64,000 nucleotides of DNA, taken from positions 13,203,001-13,267,000 of the forward strand of contig NC_079875.1 in NCBI RefSeq assembly GCF_029227915.1, given 5' to 3'. This document shows, one piece after another, positions 36,341 to 48,700 of this stretch. Both the position numbers and the translations under genes were made by a program. The stretch's first letter is position 1. Each line of letters starts with the position of its first letter. Source of the stretch: Hydractinia symbiolongicarpus (lineage: Eukaryota; Cnidaria; Hydrozoa; Anthoathecata; Hydractiniidae). The notes under the pieces are model-generated. The model made no database searches, had not been told where the DNA came from, and saw nothing but the letters and a program-made list of their open reading frames with translations.

Positions 36341-39300
36341 TATTATTAATACAACATTCTATCTTCTTGTACATTAATTTGTTTATATATAATCTTGTCT
36401 ATTTTTTTGTTTTATTTTTCGTTTTTAATCTAAAGTTGAATATAATAGACGAAGCAAACTTTGTATTAATGAAAATATATTTTCCAAATGTTATTATTCA
36501 CAGCAACTTTATACGCTTAAAAGTTTATCAAGATTAAAACAATTCTTAAATTCTAAATACTTCTGAAGTTTTTTGTAATACTTTTCAAGTTCTTTCTTGC
36601 CAAAGCTATGTTAGCATATCTACAATATGACGTCATAATTACTCGTCAATTACACCAAGGTATAATAATGTCGTCCATGATTAATCAAGTGTATCCTTCT
36701 CTCCTCCGTTTAAGTTTTTTTATATTTACATGCGAGAAAAAGTTTTATTATATTTTCCTTTCATTTGCAAATTTTAAATTTTAAACATTCTTAATAGAAC
36801 TTTATTCTAATCGTTTCAGCTGTCACTCTTCTCCACATTGTTTTTTAGGTTAAAGTTTAAATTAAAAATTTATTATAAAAACATCGACGGTTAAGCGACG
36901 ATGTTAAATTATACATGTGCTAGCGGGAACGCAAATATATATCGAAGACACGAATACAAAAATGCCGACGTCAGCAATTAAACTATTTAAATTTCCTGAA
37001 AACATTTAGAACACGAAACTTTTATCTTTATATGGAAAAACACGTTTTAGAAACCTCTTGGTTACAAAAGTGTATTGTATAAAATGTACTTTGTTAACAC
37101 AATTTGTCGTCATAATTAATTTAGCATTTGACGTCAGAGTTTACACGCATTGTTCTTTTGATAAATTTTTGTTAACAGCTTGGTGTAATAGCTTTTGTAT
37201 TCATGTCATATAAGGACTCCAACCTTTAGAGAGGTCTGGGAATAGGTTTGAATCATTTGATTTATTTTAATATAGTTTATATTCGTTATAATTTTCATGC
37301 ACTCGCGCGAAAATTTGAAATTACGCGAAATTTTGCACAGAAATTAGGTGTAAAACTTTTTGAGCAAAAATATAATACTACAGTGTACATAAAAGAAACG
37401 CTACTTTACTTTGTCGAAAACCCAAAAAATCTACTGCTGTAATTTCGCTTTGTAAAAAAAAAATTTTATTTCAAGGTATTTAAGGGGTGACACACATAAA
37501 TCGAAAAACGCGCGCTAAACGTCAACCTAAAGTTAGGGTGTTATATCCTTTGACGAATAAATATTTCGTACCATGGCTAAACAGCGATATTTTGAGAATA
37601 GAAGAGCTGTTTTATATTCTTCACAGAAGCGTTTGCTTGTCCGAGTTTGTCTGATTTCAGGTTTTGTGGATGAAAATTTTCTTCTTTTTGATTTTCGAAA
37701 GCAATGGTGAAAAAATTTAACAGCGGTAAGGACGTTTAGTGTACACATCCCGATTTGCGAGTCAACCTAAGTTAGAGAGAGAAATAAACAAATGCAAGTG
37801 AGATAAACTTGGAGAAATAATTTTTGTGGAAACTTATTCAGGTTGTCCACCCAGTGTTGTCAACCAATGTTCTGACATCTTCCTTAAATTTTCAGCTACT
37901 TCAAGCCAGTACAGATATCTATATTATAAAACCCGCAAACGTCTGTCCGTCACGCAAAATGGTAGCTTAGCTGCGCAGGTAGCGAGACGCACACAATGTG
38001 GTATAGAAAGGACGGGCGAACCCGTGGATTTTTCCACGGGCTAACGACTAGTTCTATAAAAGCTTGGATAGGTCTAAAAATGTAAATTTAGTGGAAATCA
38101 TATTAAAAAACTACGAAACATTAATGCTAATTCTGTAACAAAATATCTGAATATCAACCAGGGTAGTCACAGTTTTAAAATTTAGAATTTCAGAAGAATT
38201 TAGAAAGTTTAAGGGTGAAAATTCCTATATTTAAAGATTTTCCCGAAATTTTTGGGAAAATAGAAACTTCTACTAACAAATTATCCATTTACTAACCAAC
38301 TCTGTTGCAAGTTAATCACCATGCTCCATTTGTTATCACCATGATGTTTGTAAGAGAAATTTACTATTGGGGCTCTGATTATTTGGGAGATTTAAGTATG
38401 GTCATCCTACCGATCCTCGTTGAAATTGACAATTTTAACCAAAAATTCTCTAAAATGCTGATGTTTCAGGCTTTTTTTGACATTCCTGACAAAGTGGGCA
38501 CCCTGTAATATTTGCAAACAAACGCTTTACATTTTTTCGTAAACATTCACTTTCGTTAAAAAAATCATAAAAACACTTGCACAAAAACTGTTGCACAAGA
38601 ATTGCTGGCTATAATGAAAACCGACCTTTCTGCATACACACTACGAAAACGCGGTTGGCATCTACAACCCTAGAGATATTATTGATAATGTTGACGCGAC
38701 ACATAACAATTTTTTCTGCTTAAAATCCAAAATCCAGAACCCACAACATTAGAAAAAGAGGGGGTGAAAAGATCACATTTAGGAATTTTTCTACTAACGA
38801 TAAAACACATCATATTTTCATGTACTGTAAGACATTATTCACTATACAATCTAGGGGTTCCATAGGGTGGTTATAAAAGTCCCTGTACTTAGTAACTAAC
38901 TGTAATTTAAATAATGCATAAATATATTTTTTAAAAATATGTTTGGAAAATTTAAAAAAAGAGATCAAAGTTGATGGAAAATAGTGCATTAAGCTGGATT
39001 TCTACCAAATTGTATAAGTGAGACAAATGTAAGCAGAGGGGATTTGACTGGCAAAGGCAAATATGAATTGTTGTTCTACGTACGCCTATACTAACTTTCA
39101 ATGTTACGAGATGAATTCCCTCTCGTGCAGACGTAAATAGATCAAACAATAAACGCCTTAGAATTTGATTTACTCCTTTGCAAAGCATGCAATATATAAA
39201 TAAAAATTAAGTAGAAAACAAGAGTAAAAAAAGTAGGAAAGAATATACTACATAATATTTTACATTTTGAAAGAAAAAATTAGGATTAGAAATTTCCAAA

Positions 39301-39792
39301 ATAATAAGATATCTCACTTGCAGAACAAAATGCTAACGTAACTTGTACTCAAAAACACGATAGCATCGTGAGGAAAAACAGCTTTGTTACACTATCTGAT
39401 AGATTTTAAGGGAACTAGACTTTTCTTCAGTTTTTTAAATTTTTAAAATTCGCAAAAATTATTCAAATAGAAGACACAAGTCGAAAATTAATTTCTAAAC
39501 AATTCACAGGAACCCGGCCGAACATTTGTTCATGAGAGAATTTTTGTCCCTCGGTTATTTAATTCTATCTGTCGAACTTTAATTACAGGCCTATCCATGT
39601 TGAAGACTGGTAACTAATTGAAAATTCAACTACATCTCGAGAGATATCCACTACAAAGTGCACAGTACACTCTTCCACGCCTGTTTCAAACTGAAACGTA
39701 AAATCAGTCATGCGCGATTAATGTGAGACTTTACAGATTTTGAAAGTTCACGTGATCTTTTAATATAACCTCATCCTACGTCATTAGTGACG
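36341..39792. other. Spacer between the FIP 5' end and the APBA 3' end
   Basis: No gene is supported. Holds the mini-Helitron at 37918-38051 and, around 38200-38520, an AT-rich interspersed repeat that recurs in part at 48440-48620 (CCTGACAAAGTG-type strings). The minus-strand FIP promoter is expected just right of 36340; no core element is clear. Confidence 0.5.
37918..38051 (+). mobile_element. Mini-Helitron (non-autonomous), 134 bp
   Basis: The 5' end is TCTATATTATAAAAC. The 3' end has a perfect 8-bp hairpin (CCCGTGGA/TCCACGGG, 38021-38040), then seven bases and CTAG at 38048-38051. It is flanked by A on the left and T on the right, as expected for Helitron insertion between A and T. It has no terminal inverted repeats and no coding capacity. 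Confidence 0.82.
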
Positions 39793-42700
39793 TCATACGT
39801 GTTGTGGTTGATCGTCTCCTACCATTAACCGATACATCGCAACTGGCATCGTTTTCATGCTGATCTAAAATACAAAGAAAGAAAGAATGAAACAATTCAC
39901 TGCAGCCTAATCTGTGACCATGTGGTGAAGAAAAGGTCTACAACTATACAGCACTTTCTAAACATTCAAATATCACTTCAGTTTTCCGCCAGAATTGATA
40001 AAAAGAAAGTTTTATGCACAGCTTAAAAAAAGTAAACCTTCTAACATAGTGCACGTCTTAGACTTAGATCGAAATATCAGCATGGTTCTCTGCTCATACA
40101 GGTAACTGCATCGGCTGTATATACGAGCATCTTCAATGCACAAAATTGATTGGCTAACAAAGCAAAACTCACCGAACCAATAGTATTTGCTAAAATATCC
40201 ACAATGTGTTGATGAGATTTCGCCACCACGCTGTCACCGTTTATTTCGATGATACGATGACCAACGCGCACTCCACCCCTTTCAGCAATTCCCCCACGCA
40301 ACAAACTGCAAATCTGTAAGATGGTCACAAATATTACTGTAGAAATATTAGTTGTGTGAGAACTCCAGTACATTATTCCCAGAGGTTTCTGGGGTTAATT
40401 TCAACAATATGCCCATGGTGATACCCCATCCTTGAGGTGTTCAAAATTCTACTCTCCCACCACTAATAAACAATACATGCAACGACTTCAAAAATCATAA
40501 ATTCCCGTAAAAAAAAATAAAAACAAAACCTGGTTTTTGAAGGTTTTCTATAATCAATTCCCTCAGAATCCCTTAGTTTTCCGAGTCCCCTGAATAGTCG
40601 ACCTTTTGATTGAGAGAAGAGAGAATCCTACTAGCTAAAAAGAGATTTCAAATATGGCGAACTATTTTAAACCTTTACTGCATCCTTCAGTGTTAACCAA
40701 CATGATGTCGAGAATACATCATTGTTTTTGTAACACAAGTGATAGCGAAATAAGTAAATAACACACCCTTCTAAAAAAGGACCTAATTCGCGAAAACATC
40801 TATCACTACTTACGGTGCCATTTTGAACACTAAATCCTAACTGGTATTTTACATCCGGTCTAGAGACAACAACATCAACAACTGGAGGACACGATACGAC
40901 ACGCAGTACTACTCGATTACTTGAACGCGTATTCTGAAAAATAACGATAAAGTTCACTTAAAAACAGCGCATTTTTTTCGAGACTGTCATTTTTGGGTTC
41001 ACATATCTATGTTTGGTCAAATTTTTAGATCATATCAAATCAAAAAAAAATTAGGGCGAGGTTCTAGGTAAAGCATGGCTAAAAAAGGTTCTGCATCAAT
41101 TAGAATTTAAAAACTCACTCTTAAAATAGTGTTACACTCCGAGAGCGGCAATCCTACTAAACTAGCACCATTACATGACAATATATGATCTCCCACTAGC
41201 AACTGTTGACATCTTGCTGCTGCGGAATAGTTTGCGAGATGAGCCACAAACACTGTGGGTAACATTGACCCCCATCCAGATTCTAATAACATGATACCTA
41301 AGTAATCACCACGTTTCTTCACCACAACAACCTAGAAAAAATCCAATGAGCAGTGAGACTAAATTGACTTTTATATTCAATGAATTGGTCAACTATACGA
41401 AATTTTAATGGGTAGGCTAATGTTTCACGGGCAGATAAAGTTGCTCAAAACTGCCACTAAATTTTGTTCAAAGTTATTTGATAACAGTTAGCTGAAGTAT
41501 AAACTGATTTGCGCTGATTTTTTTCTTCAAAAAAGTATTAAAAAACTGGTCATTTCACCTAGAATTTTGGGTAAGAAACTTACGCTTAAGAAAATGAATC
41601 TTCGTTTAATACATATAAGAACATTTTCTGTTTTTTTCTTTCAGTTAGGTATGACAAAGTTGGTTATATAATGCGTGTAAATTGACGGTTTCACCATTCA
41701 ACAGACAAAATACTTAAATTCATCGTCATAAAAAACCATTCTTTCACTTACATCTCTAGCATTTGATTTGTCTGTTAATTGATCCAGATCGGCACCTACA
41801 AGCTTTTGTGATTCCAGTACATGACAATACTCTGCTTCCTCGACATGCTCGTGAGCGATACCGTTGGTTTGTAAGAACTGCCTGTAAGCGACGTTGAACG
41901 CTTGACCAATGGCTTTAGCGATCTTGGAAGCCTATAATGAAGATAAAAGTTGGTATATTAAGTCTGCAAGCCGTCCAGGGTGCAATGACATTAAGTTGTA
42001 AAAACTAGGAATTTTTTTTCTCGTCATCTGATACTCGATGCAAAAATAGCCTGGGATAAAAGTTGCTTACCTCAATTTCACATTCAAACACGTGACAAAT
42101 ATTTTTGGAAGTTTTGTTTTCTCGATCGCCCACAATCGAGCCAAGAGAAATGGGTTTGCCTTGTTCAATCGAAAAATCAGTACTATGATCACTAGTTAAT
42201 CTTCGGGCCATCAGGACTAAAATTTTTCCCATATCGCATATAAAACAAACTGTTCGCAAGGCATGGTCCATCATCACATCTTCAAACTAAGAAAAATAAG
42301 ATAAATAATGTAGTAAACAAACAAACAAACAAACAAACCACAAAAACTAAATTGTTTATCTGTCAGACAGTCTTCATAAAGTCAAAACTTACCATAACAT
42401 TTCCTGATATTTGACTGATTTTCCTGATGAAAATCAAAAAAATTCCCCGTTTTGGAAACACTTTCTTCAATTTTGAGGAAAATTTTTTTATTGTCTTTAA
42501 TGTTTACAATATCATGTCAAAAAGCAAGAATAAACTTTTTTTTCTTAATTTTAATATTAGGTTATTTTCTCATATTCTTTCATTCATGCGAATGCACTCA
42601 CGCGAATAAAAGCTTTTGTGCCAAAAAAAAGATCTTCCTCATCTTTTATCAAAATTTACCCGATTCTTCGTAAATTTATATTTTCTGTGATATAAAAAAG

Positions 42701-45700
42701 TATTTTGAGCATACTTTTGTATCTTTGTTGATAATTTTTATTCTTTCAAGAGAGATGACCATGTTGACATTTGTGCTGACGTCATCCTCATCCTCGTCAT
42801 CACCTTGTCCCTATAATGATAACAAAAAGAAATATTTAAAAACAATTCGTACATGTAGTGTAAAGCGACAAGTCTGGCTGTCGCCCATGTTTAAATAAAA
42901 GCCCAGAAACTCCCAAAAACCAATTTTATTTTGAAAAACAAATTAGTATTCTACAGAAACGCCCCTTCTAAATGAACGCCCAGGGTAATATGCGGATGCT
43001 AAAAAAACGCCCAGGCAGCACTTAAGCGAATTGTAAAATTTAATTAAAACTGGGAGTTAATATTTTAAATAAAGCTAATTACTATTTATTTTTAATCAAT
43101 TATTCTTTACTTTATTTTTAGGGACATAAAAGGGACATAAAAATACCCTTTAAAAACAATAACGGTGACGACATTAGCTAAAATAGTTTGTAGCAAACGT
43201 ATAAATCGAAACATTTTGTTCACCCTTGCGTTTAAATTAAAAACAAAATCACGTGTGTACCTTGATCCTGTTATATGCCTCTTGAGCTTGTTGCATACGT
43301 GTTTCCTTGGTAACTGGATGCTGTGTGATTATCTGAGATGAGCCCAAGTACTGATAAAAAGAAAAAAACTTAAGTTTCCTGCTATTATTAGGATATGCGA
43401 TGGAGTTACACTTTAGTTTAGGTGTCACCCCCTCCAAGGCCTTTCCCAAGTATGTCACACAACTTCCCAGATTTGTTCCGGTTGGTTATGACATGATTAA
43501 TTCGGTAGTTTGTTAGAAATCAAATTGTCGGGATTAACACATCTGCCGGAAACGGTACGGAAAGATAGTCAAATGTCTTAAAGTAATCTTGACATAGTTT
43601 AGTCGGCGCGTTACCATTCAAACCTAACTTATTTCAAAAAAGGTCTACATGACACATCTTCGATGCAAAAGTAAGTGAATATTTTTAAAAAATAGCGCTG
43701 AAGCACCGGGCAGTAAAGGGTGGACTGGATAAACATCTTACCTTCAGTTGATACTTTGCTCCTTCAGTGAGTTCTTCTAAAGTGTGAGGACCTTCAATAC
43801 CTAAAAATTAGGCTTTAGCTTAGGATATGGACTTTATTTCACACTCAAATAGCCGATAACTGCGTTCTATACATCAAAATTTTTTAAATTTCCAACATTT
43901 GAAAATTTACTAATTAGCCTGGATGATTTTTTTTTACGAGTTTTTCAGAAAAATTAGAGAGCCTGACCCCTAATTAATACCCAAAAATTGTTTTTAACTC
44001 GATATTTTGTGATTTGGGTTAAAAGGGTCTACATTTTTCTGCCTTAGACTTTTCTTTTTAAAAATCGTAGTCCTAATAATAAAAAAAAAATTGGGGACAA
44101 AGCATGCCATAGAATGTGGAGTATTTTACAGAACACAAAATTGACTTACTTGGCAGGGTGTCTTGCTTCACGTCGTCAGGGTCCTGTAATATCAAACGAT
44201 AGCCGGTCATATTGACGAAGTAATATAACTGTTAATTCACATCTGTCAATCAATATAATAATACTTCATTTAACAGCATCATCTCCTCGTGTTACATAGT
44301 CTTATCACCATTATTAAAACACTATTTTTAAAAATCTAACACTTTCCCAATATATTGGTCCCTCAACAAAGTTAGATAAAAGTTTTTTGAGGGACTAATA
44401 TTGGGAAAAGTCTAAATCACCACCAATGAATTTACAAGTTGGACACGATGTTACCATCACAGTAAAAATAAAGTAAAAAATGATCATGAATTGGTAAACT
44501 AGCAATTTTTAAAAAAAATTCCCAAAAATATAAAATTCGAAAGAGTAGTAACAGAAACAATGTTATGTTATGTTAACAAAATTAAAAAGTGAAACTATGG
44601 TGAATAAAAAGAATAAAAAAAATTGGACATAACAGATGTAAATGTCTTCGCTTTAGACAAGTTGGTCATTAGTCTGTACTTAAATAGATACTTCGAATGG
44701 AATATTTTCTGCAATGTGTGAATCTTTTCGTGGAATATAAAAAAAGTGGTGTTTGCAAAATAATAATAGAAAAAATAAAAAAATAAAAATAAATTGAATT
44801 TATTTGTACAAACAAAATGCTCTCTTTTATTCTTCTCTTATATATTTATCACATTGTAAAGATTATATCAACTTAACCACTCTGCAGGAGTGCATTTTAC
44901 TCCCACAAACAATCCAAGCAACTCTATATAGTAAAAAACTCTCCCCCGCAGTTAGCATGTTCTTTGCATTACATGTAACGTCAAACAATTCCATATGTTT
45001 TTTAAATTTATTTGAAGAGGATCATAAAAATAGAAGAAATATTAAAAAATATATTGAAAGTACTAGCGAAACACTTTTTGTCAACAGTTTTAGAGTTATG
45101 TACTTCTCTTCCGCAATGCTCTTGATAATGATACCAACAAAACAAGACAAGTAAAGGCCACGCATATTAACAAAGAAACTGTCGTGAAAACAAAAGCACT
45201 TCTGAAAACATTCTTCTCTTTCCAGCCTACTCTATTTAATCTTTCTATTACAGCTTTTAGTTAATTCTTCTCCCTAATTGAAAAATCTTCATTTTTATAA
45301 TTATGAACATAAGGTAACAATAAAAACGTCTCCTTGGCTGATTGCATCTCGTTACCTTTGTAAACAAACAGTTTGCTCACTTGACCAATATTTTTTTTCA
45401 GATGAACAACCATAAAAATAAATTACAATAAGGCATTCATATTTAGGGTAAAAGATGCATTATGGAAGTATACTATTTTGTTGTCCATTTTTGAGAACTA
45501 AATTTATTTCCAATTGTTAAACGTCAAGTCGAAATCCCTAGAAATTGGACAAGAGAAAGAGCCTTAAGGAACAAGAATCTCAAAAAACCTTAAGTTTACG
45601 CAAGTGGAAGTCTGGTTTGAATTAGCAACAGACAGATCAAATAAAATATCAACAAATATATTAATTATCTAAATTAAATCATTAACTTAATCTGAAGTTT

Positions 45701-48700
45701 CAGCAGTTTTAGATTTTATAAACCATATTCTATATTGAAGCGTGTATACGTTAAGGTTGGAAAATTATCCATATCCCTTTAAACAGCAAATTAACAAAAA
45801 AAAGAATTAACAAGATATCATAGTTCAAATTAGGCTGATATTCGCAAACATTCTTGATATATCACAGATGTTTGATAACAACAAAGGATAACAAAAGAAG
45901 CATAAATATGTCAGCCATAACTTTTAAAAAATACTTCCAAACAGAACATTGGGTTGCCTAAATGAGAATACTGTAAAAAGCTAGAAGAATTAAAAAGAAG
46001 GGAATGTTTATTTACAGAAATGACTGCTTTATGCTTATCTAAGATGCCTTCTCTAAATGTCACTCAGTTGTTTATTTAAGCGGTGTTTAATTTGGCACAG
46101 GTGTCATTTGAATCTTATTCTTTTGAAAAGTTTAAACCACTCCACTTAATGAGTATATTAAACTTTTTCGTGCAGTCTTTACAAAAAAATCAAGCTGATG
46201 CCAACAGTTATTTAATAATTAATTATTAATACAGGCTTTTCACTAGAAAGATTATTATACATAAAACTGATAAAGTGAAAAAATAAGTCTGGCATTTAAA
46301 ATGGTCCATAAGCACCTTCATGTGCAAGTGGCTTACTTGGCAGACTAAAACTAACCTACAGACCAGAAGTATCACTAAAATCTGAATTAAATCTAGATTG
46401 ATCATCAAATTATTTATTTCTTATTAGTACATATTACAAATTTTAAAACAAACATGGATGCAACACATATTGAAACTAACCTATGAAGTGCAATGTGGTC
46501 TGCCTGTAAACAATGAAATTACCTGTTGTGTCGATAGTGCTTGATATTTCTGACCAGGTTTTAATGTGTCGCGACAAGCCTCAACGTATTTCTTCCATTT
46601 CTGTAGGATGAATTGTTAGAAAAGATAGTTAGTAAACATTACTGAAGTAGTTAATGTCGTGTTGATAGTAAGTATATTAGTGACGGCTAGTATTTTTCAG
46701 GTCAGAAAGTCAGGTGATTCAGCTTTTAGCCAATGAGATAACTCTATCTTCGGGGGAAAAGAAACACTGTGGTCAAACTATCCAAAAAGATGTTTAAATA
46801 AAAATAACATTATAAATTTAGGTGAGAGCTCTATTTTCCCCCAAATGTGACGTTATTCAGACTTTAAATATTGAGTTTGTTGTTGTCAAATCAGTTCATT
46901 TAGAGTCAAATTCACATTCTTAACAAGGTTTTTGTTACTGAAGTAAATTTTTCACCAGCCTTCTGAATTCTCTCAAACGTTTTTTTCACTTAAATATATG
47001 CTGTGTGGACGTAATTGAAGGTTTACCAGGGCACATCCGTGTGCCTTCTCCACCTCAATCAAACCTCCTATTATTACAGACAAGTATAAGGAGTGTAATC
47101 AAGTTGAAGTAGAGTTACATACGTGAATGTTATGTCATTCACACTATGTTCAAGCATTAACACACAGTGTAGTATTTTTGTCTTGAGCTAACAGCTGTTG
47201 GAGCACAGATAGAAACTTTGCTTGCTGTCAAGCTAGTTATGCACAAAGTAGCTTTACTTACATTTGACCAGTTTTGATGTGGTGGAGTAAAATGCATAAC
47301 TTGAGGTTAACATCAGTTAGAAAGGTCTCAGCTCTAATTATTTAAACTGCTTGAATTGAGAATTTTTACCAAAATTTTCATTGCAAAGTCACCAAAGAAT
47401 AAAAAACTTAGCTCGATTAACTAGTTTGAAATTTATAATTTTTTGTGTTTTAAATTTATGTAAACTTCACAAGATCTTTTTCGTCTGATATAAAATCAGC
47501 ATTTACTTTAAGGTGAACCATTTTTAAAATTTATTTCTGTTTACTTTTATTTACATTATAAGGAAATATTTTTTGCCAGAGCAGTCACGTATTGGGCAAA
47601 ACAAAGCCTTATTTTAATGACCTATAAGCTAATCAAACGAATATAACTTATAGTCATACACAGTCTTTGTAACAGTCAGGCAGCAGTCATAAAGCTGATA
47701 ATTATACACTTCGAAACTACAACTCAGGTTATGAGACAAAAAAAAAATTACTTCAGCATTTTTAAAATGTGAAAAATATTTTTACTTACAGGTGATGGTG
47801 TATGTTCGTATGGATTGTTATGCCGTACACCACAATCAGGGCATATATCCTGAACTTCCACAAGATCATCAGGTGGATGACGTTCTCCGCAATCAGGACA
47901 AATGTCATACGTATTTTGTCTTCCTATAAAATATTAGAGCTTTTATGGCTTAAAGAACTTTGTGACTTAAAATACATTGAGAGATCAAACCAAGACCTGC
48001 AAAAGTTAGCAAAGGTTTTGAAATATGGTGCATGTCAGAAGGGCAGTATAGCATTTAACTCAGGTTGTCCAGTCAAAATTAAAGGGGCTACGCAACTGCT
48101 GTTGGTTTTGGAATTTAGTGACTCACATTGAAAGTCGAGCTGATGGCAGCAAAGAACAAACTGGCTTTTTTTCTGGCATGGATGTAATTTACAGACTCGA
48201 ACATATAGATATATCTAAAATTTTTATCTTCTCCAGCCTTGGTCATGTTTTCATCCAGAATGTGTCTGGCTGAAATATTTCTTTGTAACATACTTTTCGA
48301 AAAAAAAATATTGAACCAGCCAGCAAAGTGCACTAGTCTGTTCATTGTGCAAAACGCATTTGCCGGATTTTTAACATATGCGCGGGATATATGAGAAGTG
48401 AGAATTTTAACCGGTTCGTAGCCCCTTTAACACATGATTTTTCTGAGCCTTGAATTACCCTAAAAATGGTAATTGATAGTATATGGAAAAGTTCTATTTG
48501 ACCTAAATTTTTTTACATTTTCCGACACATCAAAAAATAACTGATATTTTAGGATTTTTTCTGAAATTTTGACAATGTTTTAAAATTTCCTGACAAATCC
48601 TGACATTATTGACAAAGTGAACTCCTTGAAACTGCCAAGTAAAAATCTACAAGCCCAATAAATTAAAATGAAAACTTCAAAAAAATTTTGCCGCATTAGA

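Noticed and set aside
39788-39795. TGACGTCA (CRE-like palindrome) overlapping the APBA stop codon
   Set aside because: An eight-base match at the end of a coding exon with no other promoter signs; most likely chance.
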